From positions 16,787,894 through 16,851,893 of the forward strand of contig CM034240.1 in NCBI GenBank assembly GCA_019916065.1: a DNA stretch of 64,000 bases, read 5' to 3'. Under the pieces are notes generated by a model. That model was not told the DNA's origin. It saw nothing but the letters and a program-made list of their open reading frames with translations, and did no database searches. The position numbers and the translations under genes are program-made. The stretch comes from Vitellaria paradoxa (taxonomy: Eukaryota > Streptophyta > Magnoliopsida > Ericales > Sapotaceae). Positions 44,501-57,314 of the stretch are shown piece by piece. The stretch's first letter is position 1, and every line of letters starts with the position of its first letter.

Positions 44501-47500
44501 ATGGACCCAGCTCTTCTTGATGACATAATCAATCGGCTTCTTGAAGTTAGAGGGCGACCAGGGAAGCAGGTGATGCTATCGGAGCCGGAGATCAAGCAGC
44601 TGTGTGTAGTTTCTAGAGAAATTTTCTTGCAACAGCCCAATTTATTAGAACTCGAAGCACCCATTAAGATTTGTGGTATTTTTACATTGAACCCACTCAC
44701 TTAGTTCTTCTTGTGGTGCTTTAGCTTTTGTGTTTTTGGGGGTTGGTTTAATTGCTTGATTGGAGTATTAATTACTCGTACTGCACCTGCATTTTTTTTT
44801 AGGTGAATATGTTCTCTCTCTCTTTTAACTATTGAATTGGAGGCTTAAGTTAATGGTTGTAAAGGAAGGATAAATTGACTTGTTCAATGATAAAACCAAA
44901 ATCTTAGAATCTATCAAGAAAATTGAAAGAAAAACTCAAAACATAAGTCGAGAGAATGAATAATAATTAACTTATATTAAAAGTGTTACAAATGTCTCTA
45001 TTTATAGAGAAAATTAATCACAAATTTAATCCTAATTGGGATAGGTTTTTTTAGGAGTCTTCCTATTCAGTCCAAATTCTATTTGCATTAGAAGTAATTT
45101 TTACCTCAAAGACTACTAATAAAATCTTAAATAAAATAGAAATAAAATTAATCTAAAAGAAAGTAGGAAATATCAAATTTGTTGTACATCATTCTTCTCC
45201 TCTTAAAAAAAATAATTCGTCCTCGAGTTATCTAAGGTAAGATCTAAAAAAAAAAAAATAGAGGATCATCACAAGTAAGCACATTCAATGCAATTTCTGT
45301 TGTAGACAAAAATTTGTATAATTCCAACATGAGAATAATCTCCATCTTCATAGCGATAGTACTCGAATTTTGTTTTCTGCGAATAGTTCTTCAAATAATT
45401 CTTCATGGTTGAGAACTTCAATCATATCAACCCATACTTTCTTAACAAACTTTAGTACGCTTTTATCTTCGATTTCCACTATTTGAAGATTGATGAAACC
45501 AATTTCTTCACCGTCAAACAATAAATCCAAGTTTTAGTGCTCATCACCAAAAGGATCAATAACTTCTAACATTTTGGAATTTTTATTCTCCTCTTCTTGA
45601 AGACCAATTGTAATTTTGTTTTCTTCCAAAAATAATTGATCTAAATTATAGTTTTCTTCAAATATAATGTCCACAAAAATAGAATCCTTTTTTACCTCAA
45701 TATCTTCTACAAATATATCACGTTGAGGTGCATGGTACGCAAGATTGTCATACCTCCTACCTCTACTTAGAGTCACCGCACGCCCTAAATCACTTCTATC
45801 ATTGTCGCTATCATCAAAATTTGCCACTATTTGTCTTCTAAGGTTTAAAGGAGCGAAACCCTCGACTGTTTCACCGTGGGCAACTTCCTCGGCTGGATTT
45901 AGTCTTGTGTTCCCGTTCCTGTCTCTGATAATTCGCAATAGAGTTGCTATCTGTGTGCTGATCTCATTAAATCGATCATCGATCTGCTCAAATTGATCAT
46001 CGATCTACTGCTCTAATGTTTGCATTACCAACTGTTGTCCTTGGACCTGAGCCGAGATAGCCTGCAATCTCTGATCTATGTCATGAGATTGGTCGCCTCT
46101 ACTACCGCCATGGATAGCCATCGAATTAGGAGACACCCGCTTTGATACCACCTAATGCAGTGTGAAGTAAGGGTAAATTGATTTGTTCAACGATAAAGCT
46201 AAAATCTTAGAATCCACCTAGAGAATTAAGAGAAAAACTCAATACATAAGTCGAAAGAATGAATAATAAATGACATGTATCAAAAGTGTTTGCAAAGATC
46301 CGTATTTATAAGAAAAACGAATCACAAATTTAATCCTAATTGGGATAGGTTTTCTAGGAGTTTTTCTATCCAATCCAAATTCTATTTGCATTACAACTAG
46401 CTTTTGCCTCAAAGGCTACTAATAAAATCCTAAATGATATATAAATAAAACTAATCTAAAAGAAAGTAGGAACTATTAAATTTGTTCTACATCACTGTAC
46501 CATCTATGTTTTTTCTTGGGTTTGCGCGATTTTAGTTTCCTAATTTTGAGTGCAGTGAGTTCGTTTTCTTAAATTAGTTGGCCAGCTTCTTGTTGGCCTT
46601 AGATTGAACTACAATTTTTGTATTGAGTTATTTCTTGCCATTGGAATTAATTTAGACTCGGTTTATGCTTATGTGATCAATCAATTTGTATGTTTTAAGG
46701 CTGGAAAACTATATACCAAAGTGTTACTGTTGCTTCTTCTGGGATGAGTTTACTGACATTCGTGATTTGTTTAAAGAAAATGATTTCCTCAGAATCGTTC
46801 ATGGTAATGAGTTATCTTGATCCTTGGCTCGATAATGTTTGACACATGAGTTTGGATTAGAAATGCACACTAGTGGTATTATTCGCGTTAATGAAGCATG
46901 TTCACTTTCTTAGATCTCACTTGGAGTGTTTTTGACCTGTTCGCAGCATGCATAAAACACTATTATGAATTGTTTACTTGTAAAGATGGCAACATTGCAA
47001 TTTTCTAAGGAGCTATGTCTAAGAGATTGAGAAATGAACCATCTGATTTGATTTGAGAAATAGAACCGTCTGATTTGGTTCGTTCTCAATGGCCATGAGA
47101 TGATCATACTAGGGAGATGCTTTTGTCGATGGATACTCGTATAGGCATTTTGGACGCTGTTATTGAAATAGGTTTTGTGCTACATTTGTTTTATACTCAT
47201 TCGGCTTTGCACACGGAACCAATAGATATTAATTCTTAATGAGTGTTGGTTTTGCTGTACTTCCCTCTCGCTCGTTTTTTCTGTCAAAGGTATTTTAATT
47301 TGTAACTGTTATTGCAAGATGTGTTGATGTGTGTGAAACTCTAAATAGAATAATCGTGAATTGCTTTTTGGTACTTCCAAGCTGGTTGTTTTGATCATAG
47401 AGTAGTTTCTCCTTTGGGCTTATTCGTACCCAATACTCAGCTATTGTAGTGGTTTGTGGATGTTTATAGTGATGATGTGGAGGATACAAAGGCCATGCCC

Positions 47501-50500
47501 CAAACAAGATCTTGAACACTAATCACCCCCCTTGGTTGTGGCAGGGATGCCACTCAAGCTTGTAACTTGATAAATGTGACATATTACGCATAAATTTTAT
47601 GATTGCTTTCCTTGTTTTTGCCTTTGTGTCTCCTCCTCCTATTTTTTCTTTTTCTAGCAATCCTTTTTAACCACTTAGCAAGGCTTGTCAAGCCTCGAAT
47701 TCTTGTAACTCGGGGACGTAAACTAAACACATGCAATATCACAAATAACATTTATTCTCTGTCCCACAATCAATGCCATAATATGGTAATAGAGGTAAAA
47801 CTGATTATTAGAATTTTTAAACTAAACAAAGGAAACTAAAACCTCAACTAGAGACTAGCTGGGCGACCAAAGCTCCACTTTTTACATTGAATGCCTCTAA
47901 ACTAGGCCTAATCTAAAAACAATCAAATTTATGCAATAATCCAAATATTAGGGAATCAAAATAGTCTATAATACTTATTTTAGGGAAGCAAAATAGTCTA
48001 TAACTAACTTACCAGATTGTTATAATTGAAAGAACTCACAAGATAAATAATACATACGGGTTAGGTCACTAGAGAATAACAGATGAACATATTGTCAAAT
48101 TTCCTTACAACTATCTAAGTGGGTGCACATATCAGCAACATGAGATTCTATTGAAGTCTATAAAAGACTAACAATATGTGTATCCTCTTGAATTCATGTA
48201 TCATACCCTTGTTCAGTTGAGGTTGGGACTAACTCAGTAAGGTGCTTTTTTTTGCTATTGCTCATCAAAGCAATCCTGACAACCTTAGACTACTAATTGT
48301 AACCAGCCCAATTCAATTCTTGTGTAGTCAAGTGAAGAGAGATGGTAGAACTAAGGGTTAGGATTCCATTAGGATAGCAAAGGACATGATCAATGCTGAA
48401 CTTTGAAAAATTAAAGAAACTGGTGACAAGACTTAACAAAGTCCACATAAGCTAGACCAGTGAAGAACAAAAGCCAGGCGAGTGAATAACGACTAAGGAC
48501 TTTTAGAAACAAGCCCAAAACCACAAATGGACAACATCACTAAACTTGCTAGAGAGGACGATCGCGCCAGAAAAAGTAGCAGATGGAGTCAATGAGTCAC
48601 TCGCTCTCATGCATCGGCAAGAGAGCTGCGAGTGAGATCCACAGGTCGGCTACTGGTATATGCGTTTGCACGCGTGACTGATTTTCTGGCGATGAGTCTT
48701 TGATGGTTGGGCTTGTTGGCAGCAGGCAACTCTACTAGTATATGGATTGTGACCAACGGAAGCTTGGAGCATTAATGCATTATTGATTGGACTTTTGTCG
48801 CAGACTATGGTTTATTAGTCATCTTTAAAGGCCCCCCCTCTTTTTTTTTTTTTTTAAATTAGACAGAGATCTTCGCTCTGATATCATGTAAACCAAAGAG
48901 GGATTTACCGAATGGCTTGACACCTAATTGTGTTGTCTATGATATGTAGTTATACTAATTTGTACAAATTAGATACGTTACTCCTATACTAGATACATCA
49001 GCACAAGACTAGATACATAAATATAGAAATACATGAATGACAGAGACATGAATGTACATTAACATATAGATATATAAGTATATATATTTATAATCATAGA
49101 TGAAGCTTTGCCCCCCTACTTGGTGTGAAGGATAAACTATAAAACACATTTGAATATACATATATAGCTGGTTTAAAATTTCAATTGGAAGAAGTGACTG
49201 GGCTGAACGGCTGGTGGATTCTTGGGCTGTTTGATCAGCACAGTCGCGACGAATGGCCTTGCTGCTGCACCAGATCGAATAGTCTCATTGGATTTTTTGA
49301 TTGAAGTCTTGAACTGTATATATGTATATTGCATAAGTTTAATGAGGGAACACAGTCAAGGGCTGATTTCGACGAGTTGGTTGGTGGGCTAGATCAGTAA
49401 GGACGCTAGCATTGAAAGATGATAGAAGAATTTGTTGCCTAGGTTTTTCAATAGGTTTTTGGTTTTTCTTTTCTTTTGTGTGTACACATCCAACACTATT
49501 TATATATGTGCACATGTGTGCTGTTGGTTTAATATTTATGTACAAGATATAATATTAGATGTAATATATTTAAGAAATGCCAAAGCACTACCATGTATTC
49601 TTCAATTTACCAAATTCACCCTGAATTTTTTATTTATCTATATTTTTTTAAAAGCTTAATCATTTAAAATGCCAAATCAAAGTAGAAATAAAACAAAATA
49701 TGAAGTCATAAATTATTAAATTCAAATGACTGGGTAATATTACTGAATAAAATTAGTGGTAAAATATGGATTTAAAATAATCCAGGTCATTACAATGTTA
49801 GCAAGTAGATAATTCTGTTTCAAAATATACAAATGCCTGATATTTTTTTGTGGTCCAACATATTCTCTAATGTGTCTAAGTGATTGTAATTTGAGTGATC
49901 CACCAAGAAGTCCAGGAAGGCAATGCCGTCCTAGTAATCATTGTAGGTGGAAAGTCACTAAGTGGGTTTAATGGATTGCACAGGCCCCCTATTATTACTC
50001 ACCATTTACAATGATACACTATAGGGATATTGTTTACTTTTATGTCATATATTTAACCTCTTGAGAACAACTAGGAAGGGCATCAATTTTGGTTCCTCCC
50101 TCTCTTCCTTGACCATTTGCCTTATTTTGCATGTCATCTTTGCCCCGAACTCTATTGTCATTTGTCATTTACAAATACCTACATTTCTGTCGCCAGCTAT
50201 GGCTTTGTGCTCGTGGGTGCCCTTGATTCGTTGTGGAAGCAAGTCTTTGACTTCCTTTATGGTTTCTCAATATTATATTGAAAAGAAAAATGGTTGCTCA
50301 ATATTATCCTTTTCCCAACCCATAAAGTCACTGGGTCTGAACCCAGCCAAGCTAATTCAACCTCAAGAAGGTGTCTTATTATTTATTCTCTCACAATTTT
50401 GACAATACCAATAGCTATTGCCTTTGTATTGGACAATGTGTTGGTTTCTATCAGCAAGACTCATAGCATGAGCTGCACTTCATTCATCATGGACTCAACC

Positions 50501-53500
50501 ATAATCGAAAAGGAGGCATTCTTTAACGTGGGACCCAAGAAAATTGCCTTTGGTGGGAAACACATGAGAAATCCATAAATGTACCTCTTGTGGCATGTGA
50601 TGGCAATGGAAACACTATTTTCTACTTTGACAAAAGTTTGATGTAGATGCCCTATGTCTTTGAGCTAATTTGGTAATAGATCATCAGTGTCTTCAACGTT
50701 GGGATAAGGCATTGTAGGAGCTGAAGGTGTATTTCAAGGGCAGTGCTGAGATCGCATCGTTTTTGAAACGTTCCTTCGCCCATGAAATCTGTGTGGGGTG
50801 ACAGACAATGTCTTTAATTTGCTTAAGTCAATTGGTTGGCAATATTTTGAAGTGAAATTTTAGGTAATGCAATTGTGTTATATGTACAACTTGTTGACCG
50901 TTGCCTAACTGTGTCTCTTTAATATGTGTGAAAAAAAGTATAATAGTCAAATAACCTGGTCAAGTGACTCAAGCCAGTCAACAATATATATAGTCAGGTA
51001 AGAGTAACTAAGCTGATGCCCAATGTTGGATAGTTTTTAGTTTCCAAACCTAATGGTCCAAGTACCAAGGCACAAAAATACAAGTGTTCTAGCTTCTAGA
51101 TAACGTTAGCGGAACCCATCCTGGTCTTGCCCTCGGCAAATTTAAACAATTTGGGCTTTTAATTATCAGGGGCTGGTGTTCCCATTGAAAACGTACTTGA
51201 TATGTGTATTATTTGTTTTAAAAAATTACATATTTTAAATCAAATAATTTTATATGTTAACATGTACTTTTATGACTTACATAAAAGAATATTAATTAAC
51301 ATATAAGTGGGTATGTATAAGGTTACGAGATAGGTCGGAGACTGTTGTCCCCGTACCCCGTTTGCAGATCGCTTAAAATCTCCATATATCCATGCCCGTC
51401 CACATCCCAGTCCTCTCAAATAGTATCTCCATACCCGCCTCGAATGGGGCGGGTAATGCAAGTACCAACTAGTGACATGTAATTTAGCCATTCATACTTC
51501 TAGGTAAAATTAGCCTTTCCATAAATTAATAGCTGGAGTTCTTGAAAGTGGTGGCTGTTCTAAGATTTTGTGCTAAGTTAATGGCCAAAAGATATACGAA
51601 TGAGTTGTGGAGTTTGAATATAGAATAGGACTATTTAGGGCTATGAATAGTTAATCCAAGACCAAAAAATTTTGTCGTCTTCTTTTTTTGATTGAAAAAA
51701 GGAGGAGGGAAGAAAAGGAAAGAATAATTAAAGGCACCGTCCTTGCAAGGCTTAACACTATTAATGGAAACAGTACACATAAATTTATATTTTGCTAGCC
51801 TTTTCCTTGTTTTACGAGGATTCATACTTAAATATTTGAATTTAAGAAAATTTGACCACAAAATGTGCTCGTGAAATGACTTTATAGTCTGTGTTCCATA
51901 GGCTAGCAGATGGGTGTTGGGTGTGGCTATGTTTAGTGTTGGATTTGGCTTAGAAGGAAGCTTAGATTTTGATTTTTTTTAATATAAATTTTTTTATTTT
52001 TAGAGTGAAATATTATTTAGAATGGGGGTACAATAATTGACCATGCAGAAAACTCTATTTCTTACATATGATGGTTCTGTGCATCCACATTTAGATATGT
52101 CAAACAGATCTCTTATGCCCTTTGTGTCAAATATTCAATGTGGATATTTAACAGATTTAGAAGGGTTAATCTAACATCATCATTAACTTAAATAAAACAA
52201 ACCAGGTCGACCAATTTCTGCCAGAATAATAACGATTTGCATGTCATGCCCCTGCTGGTCTTAGACACTTGTTTGATACTTTCCTAAATTAAGCCCATAA
52301 TTTGGATGCAGATTGTTTTGTAATTTTGAATATGTATGTGATAGTTTCGCATATACAACTGAACAGATTTTTTGACCTCACTGGAAAAGTGGACTTTTTA
52401 AAAAATATATATATAGATGCTTATAAATATAAAGGAAGTGATGAGTGACTAGGTGAAAGCATTTTGATCCAAGTCTAGATGTCATCACAATGCAAATTTT
52501 CTTGCATAAATTAATTTTGCAAATGCAGAAATTTTGTTTGGGAAGATTGTTTCAGTTAGCATGGAAATGGTAACTTATTAGAAACGTTTCAGGTAACAAT
52601 ACAAACATATAAAAATACATAGAAATATTTAATTATTTAGAAGGATAAATTGAAATGTATCTAGATGTGTAAGAGATTAATAATAGGTTAAAGAACTTTA
52701 GCGTATCACGCTATATGTTTTTTACTGTATTTTGATAGAAACATAATAATTATAATTATTCAACCCTAGGGAGTAGCCCAGCAGTGTGTAAGGCACATTC
52801 CTGATTGGTCAAGTGTTCAAAACTATGCAAGAGTTTCCCCCTTTCAGGACTAGCATGCTTTAGCCTTTACTTGCCCGTTCTTGGGTCTTGTAGGGTGGTG
52901 CATGAGCTGGGGTTTACTATTTAGGGGTAAGTCCAATGTGACCCTGATTCGGGGAGGTTCCTCATCACTAATATATGCATATATATAAATGTGTTATTTC
53001 ACTAGTGTTTCGTGTATGTATATTAGCAAATGAAAAAAAAAATTCAACTGTTTAATAGAGAAGAAAAGATATTTTCTTATGCAAATAAGAATTTAGAATA
53101 GGCAACTAGAAGTACAATATGACTGTAGTAAATGTATTGCCAATGCATATCATATTTGCATGTATGTGTTTTCATATGCCGGCTTGTGCCCAAATAAGAA
53201 AAAATGAACGGAAAATAATGGAAGAAAATGATGACATTACATAGGCATATCTGTGTCTTTAACCATGTCAAATGTATTGCCCATGCTTCTAGCTGGACGT
53301 TAGCTTTGAAGTAATTCCTTATGGCTATTTTCCTGTACCTAGGTGGGCATGAATAAGCATTTGCTGCTGCTGATGATGAGTGATGACTTGCAAATAAACA
53401 TGTGAATGAATCATTTTTTTAAAAAAATTTTTCATGATTGTCTCTTTAATAAAGGAAATTTCCTGAATATCTTTGTATGCTGTTCATACACAGGTGACAT

Positions 53501-55757
53501 TCATGGTCAGTATTCTGACCTGCTTAGGCTCTTTGAATATGGTGGATTTCCTCCTGAGGCCAATTACTTATTTTTGGGGGATTATGTTGATCGTGGCAAG
53601 CAAAGTCTGGAGACAATTTGCCTTCTCCTTGCATATAAAATAAGATATCCAGAAAACTTTTTCCTTCTCAGAGGCAACCACGAGTGTGCTTCTATCAACC
53701 GTATATATGGATTTTATGATGAATGCAAGAGAAGATTTAATATCAGACTATGGAAAATCTTTACAGATTGCTTTAACTGCTTGCCGGTGGCAGCCCTAAT
53801 TGATGAAAAGATTCTCTGCATGCATGGGGGTCTTTCTCCTGATCTGCACAACTTGGATCAAATTAGAACTTTGCAACGCCCAACTGATGTGCCAGATGCT
53901 GGTTTGCTTTGTGATCTTCTTTGGTCAGATCCCAGTAATGATGTTCACGGTTGGGGGATGAATGACCGGGGAGTTTCTTATACTTTTGGTGCTGACAAGG
54001 TGACAGAGTTCCTGGAAAAGCATGACTTGGATCTAATTTGCCGTGCTCACCAGGTTTCTCCTGCAGCGTCGGTTTATTCATAGTTAGTTTGTTTGTGCTT
54101 CAACTTTATGTCCTATTCACTAATAGATGCCAGGGAGTTAAAAGCAATGGGGGGTAGATGCATGCTCTGTAGGAGAATTCTGTATATAGTATGGGAATCA
54201 TTACATACAAGTATTTGAGTTTTTATGGACATTTTGGCACTTGCAAGGCGCCCATTGGAGGATACAAATTCTAATAACTTTTAAAACTTCGTAGAGTAAG
54301 ACTTATATATATATATATTTTAATTTTCCTCCCAATTTGTAAATTTGCAGGTTGTGGAGGATGGTTATGAGTTCTTTGCTAACCGACAACTCATGACCAT
54401 ATTCTCTGCCCCCAACTACTGTGGGGAGTTTGACAATGCTGGTGCCATGATGAGTGTGGATGAGACGCTTATGTGCTCTTTCCAAATACTTAAACCTGCA
54501 GAAAAGAGGTCAAAGTTCAACTTTGGAAGCACAATGATTGCTAAGCCTGGAACCCCTCCAACAGGTGTCAAGGTAATTGGAATAGAACATTTGCTTCTTG
54601 AAAGACATGAGGTGATAACTATTATTGAACCAGTTAAAAATAATACTGAGATTGAGTTTTTTGCTGCCCACCAACACACCCCCCCCCCTAAAAAAAAATA
54701 ATAATAAAAAAAGGGCACAAATGGTGAGTTCTACATGATTCTTCAAGCTTCCACTAATCTTTGAACAGGTGCTGTGACGTTTTATTGGACTGTCAATTTG
54801 TGGATTCTCTCTTGCTCCCACACACGTTAAACTCTTTACATCTAGCTTTCCACTTTCCATCTAGTCAGATTTGTGGATTCTTCGTGCCACCCATATCAAA
54901 CTTTAACGTCTGGGTTTCCCATCTAGTAGGATCAGGAAGAGCTTGCTTATGGTGCAACTCAGGTTATCAAATATGTGCGGTTTGTGTATCAAAATTATCT
55001 TATCATTTCTATTAATAATGACTCGTGTTGGCATTATGCTCTTTGAAAAGTTCTGTTATGCAAGAATGGAATTGTTATAGATAAGCCTTAATGATCATGT
55101 GAGAAGAATGGGAGCAGAACTAGCATAATCTTGGTTAAGTGCTGCCACCATTGCGAATTCGAATACCTATTCAAATTGGGTTCATCACTCCTACTTCTTG
55201 TATACCGAAACTACTTTATGCAAACTTCCATGTGGAATTCTGTACATACCAATGCAAGTCAGGCCCTCTTTACTTGGTTGGTCAGTTAAAAAACTTGGTT
55301 TGGACAAATAGTTTAATTGCCTGAATTTTAATAAATGCATTCTGTAGATTTAACTGCAAACGTTTGTAAATATTGTCAATACTTCTTGTAGGGACGCCAC
55401 TAATGTAGAAGAGTTCAGGAAAGTTGATTGACTTGAGGACTTTAATATGGAATAATAGCAATGTATCAAACTAATTGGAAGTATTTTTATGGCTCTATGC
55501 CAATTATTTTTTCGACCTTAAATGATTGTTTCATATCACATTCAGACTATAAATCTGACCGTTAATGAAATTTTGTGAAGTGCGGCAGCAATGATAGGGT
55601 AGACATTATTTTGCGTACATCAGCATAAATACATAACTCCATGTACAAAATGCATTGGTTTATACAATTTTCTTCATCTGTGATATATATATTTTTTTTG
55701 CTTAATTCTTGGGGTTCTTCTGTTGGGATGCAGGCCTTGCTTGGTTCAAAAGTATGA
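44501..55757 (+). CDS. TOPP: Serine/threonine protein phosphatase PP1 catalytic subunit (TOPP), four exons
   Basis: A 326-aa PP1 catalytic subunit from exons 44501-44675, 53494-54053, 54351-54572 and 55734-55757; all introns are GT/AG and the frame is kept throughout. It removes phosphate from Ser/Thr in nucleus and cytosol, with regulatory subunits giving specificity. Motifs in order: GDIHGQ (metal ligands Asp60, His62), GDYVDRG (Asp88), [15 protein letters not shown] (Asn120 and the general-acid His121), MHGGLSPDL (His169), [13 protein letters not shown] (His244) and [16 protein letters not shown]. The start [17 protein letters not shown] matches plant TOPP proteins. The last exon codes only ALLGSKV-stop, completing GVK-ALLGSKV as in relatives (compare SFLGxKV). 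Exon 1 is followed by an 8818-bp intron holding retroelements. All catalytic residues are intact, so the gene should be functional. Which TOPP paralogue it is cannot be settled here. Confidence 0.96.
44854..46494 (-). mobile_element. Complete small non-autonomous Ty3/gypsy element in PP1 intron 1
   Basis: Direct repeats of about 335 bp at 44854-45191 and 46156-46494 are the LTRs; on the minus strand they start TGATGTA-AACAAATTT. Inside the 46.2-kb LTR lies a primer-binding site, TGGTATCAAAGCGGG (46153-46139), similar to the initiator-Met tRNA type. Before the other LTR lies the purine tract AAGAGGAGAAGAA with a CTCGAGGACGAATTATTT block just upstream, typical of Ty3/gypsy 3' ends. The 960-bp interior has only a gag-like start ([12 protein letters not shown], then a stop) and the frame 45534-45938. 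No pol is present, so movement would need a helper. It is antisense to PP1. LTR outer limits are good to a few bases; no TSD is clear. Confidence 0.88.
45534..46122 (-). pseudogene. Truncated gag-like frame of the gypsy element
   Basis: The minus strand reads [19 protein letters not shown], then [19 protein letters not shown], a stop, then [17 protein letters not shown] and onward to an acidic region ([20 protein letters not shown]). The MDQRL-coiled start is like the N-terminus of Ty3/gypsy Gag. There is no zinc knuckle, protease or reverse transcriptase. It is broken by a stop near 46005. Confidence 0.6.
46495..48500. other. PP1 intron 1, unassigned part
   Basis: Non-coding, with intron-like T-rich texture on the plus strand. 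No repeat with clear ends and no protein similarity is seen. Frames here are short and low in codon character. Confidence 0.5.
48500..49794 (-). mobile_element. Copia-like LTR and start of its interior, truncated
   Basis: On the minus strand an LTR ends CTTTGGTTTACA and is followed at once by TGATATCAGAGCGAAG (48886-48871), a variant of the TGGTATCAGAGC primer-binding site. The LTR contains a TATATAAATAG box at about 49498-49508. Its start is probably TGTAATGACC (49794), giving about 908 bp, though TGTTGGATG at 49495 is an alternative. About 370 bp of possible interior remains; no second LTR or pol was found. Confidence 0.55.
51290..51480 (-). mobile_element. hAT-like MITE fragment
   Basis: The complement reads GGTACTTGCATTACCCGCC, CGAGGCGGGTATGGAGATAC and GGACGGGCATGGATATATGG, matching the GC-rich left part of the 3065-3690 family. 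The terminal repeats are missing or diverged. Confidence 0.65.
52765..52965 (+). mobile_element. SINE-like repeat
   Basis: GGGAGTAGCCCAGCAGTGTG resembles a Pol III A box region and GGTCAAGTGTTCAAAAC a weak B box 35 bp later. A TTTCCCCCTTTC-type block and a GTAAGTCCAATGTGACCC-like tail follow. This order is common in plant tRNA-derived SINEs, but there is no clear poly(A) or TSD. Confidence 0.45.
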
Positions 55758-55810
55758 GAGCGTGGTTTGTTGAAGTTGCCAGTATGAGAGCATGGTTTGT
55801 TGAAGTTACC
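55751..55810 (+). repeat. 30-bp tandem duplication across the PP1 stop codon
   Basis: The units 55751-55780 and 55781-55810 differ at two positions. Each starts AGTATGAGAGC and holds TGGTTTGTTGAAGTT. The first unit contains the PP1 stop codon (TGA at 55755-55757). Confidence 0.9.
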
Positions 55811-56724
55811 ACGGGCCAGCGAATCAGGCTTATGATAATCTGGCCATCGGCAGAAATTCAAGATCCATTTGCTTTCGCGGTGTTGTGATTGAATTGTAGA
55901 AGTGCAGAATTCATCTGAAACAAATGTAAAGATTATTTTTGCTCCTTCCAAGGTTTGTTTGAAGAAACAAGGTTGAATTCTCCTCTTATTGTACTCGAAT
56001 ACCAACCGCTAGTGTGGGTTCAGTGTCTCCCATATCCTTCTCCAAGGTTACAAAGAATGTCAAAGACTTTATAAACCATTACAGGTAATCTGAATGCAGC
56101 AAAATGGAGTTCATTTAGTCGGAGAAACCTAGTCAGTTACTATGATAATTTAGTAGCATTACTATCAATTTGCTTTACACTCTCAGCTCACAAAAGAGGT
56201 GATGTAAAATTTGAAAATTTCTTTCTACTAATTTATATTTCCTGTGATTTGCATGTTCTCTGATTGGCCCGTTGCGCTTGGCATTCTAGGGGATTTATCT
56301 TCGCTAGGGACAAATAATGGGCGCATGCTAACATTTCATTGATGATTTTAGGAGATGAAGAAAATTTTTTATTTTCATTTTCATGTTTGAGGTATATTGT
56401 GCATTGTGGTCAAGTTAATAATTCTGTCATTGATAATGGTTTGAAGTCAATATTCACAATATGGATAGAAATTCGGTGAGTGAAGTCGTTTTTTTAGTGT
56501 AATCCTTCTGAAATCTGTTGGGATTTGGTTTTAGAACCTTAAATGACTTGGTTCTGGTTTTATAGCCTGAAATGCTGTGAATTTCTGTATTTTACATGTC
56601 GGGAGTGGTTTTCAATTGAGAACAGATGGTCTTGGCTTGATGAGGCGAATGGACGGGTTTTGGGTTGGGTTAATTATTGTTGAGTGTTTAATTGAGTAAA
56701 TTCAATTGCACCTAATTAATATTC
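55811..56724. other. PP1 3' UTR and downstream spacer
   Basis: The first few hundred bases are probably the 3' UTR. No strong polyadenylation signal stands out. No other gene is seen. Confidence 0.5.
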
Positions 56725-57205
56725 AGGTAAGGGTAGAAATTAATCGAGTTTGGTTTTTTTTTTTTTTTTTAAACTGTTCGAGTTTGGCTCCAAAAAAATT
56801 TGGCTCGAACTCAAGTTAACCTTGATTTGTGGTTCATTTACAATCAAGTTTGACCTTAAAAAGCTTGGCTTGGAAGAGTGCGAGCCGGTTTAATAAAATA
56901 ATATGTATATTTATAATATTTTGTATATTTTTAATATTATTTTATTTATTATGTTTATTTCTAATAATTTATTTATTATACTTTAGACTAAAATGATATT
57001 TTAATTTAATTAAAATATTCGTGAGCCGATCTCAAGATAATTTTTCTTTATCGAATCGAATTCGAACTTATATTAAAGTTCGAACTAAGTTCGAGTTCAA
57101 TATAAATAAAGCTTGAATAATTTAATATTAAAGTTCAAAATGAGCTTGAGTTTAGTATAAATAGCTTGAGTTGAGCTTGAACAATTTAATATTTGATTCA
57201 ATTTA
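56725..57205. mobile_element. hAT-type repeat with TTCGAGT/GAGCTTGA words
   Basis: The flanks carry repeated TCGAGTTTGG, GGCTCGAACTC and, in the right part, GAGCTTGAGTTxAGTATAAAT twice, around an AT-rich middle. This layout is seen in plant hAT-related MITEs that end in strings of GAGCTCGA-like words. Termini and TSD are not resolved. Confidence 0.5.
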
Positions 57206-57314
57206 ATTCGTTTTTTTTTTGTATTCATGTCATTTTTTTTGGTTTGGGGGGGTGGAACTGCCTTAGGAAGGATATTTGTTTGTTCAAACACAAGGAGGTG
57301 AAATATAAAATAAA

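Larger units (their letters stand above)
49795..53493. other. Rest of PP1 intron 1
   Basis: Non-coding apart from repeat pieces: a hAT-like MITE fragment at 51290-51480, a SINE-like stretch at 52765-52965 and a TA run near 52409. A T/C-rich run before the exon 2 acceptor TTCATACACAG (ending 53493) is normal for a plant intron. The open frames at 50061-50578 are not recognised as protein. Confidence 0.5.

Noticed and set aside
50061..50578. Two overlapping plus-strand frames in PP1 intron 1
   Set aside because: No recognised domain, shifting frames and intron location; probably old repeat DNA.
54573..54704. Continuation of PP1 exon 3 to an in-intron stop
   Set aside because: After GVK the read-through ([14 protein letters not shown]...) is unlike PP1, while splicing to 55734 gives the family ending ALLGSKV.
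54416..54860. Minus-strand frames over PP1 exon 3
   Set aside because: They overlap conserved PP1 coding sequence on the other strand and look like shadows.
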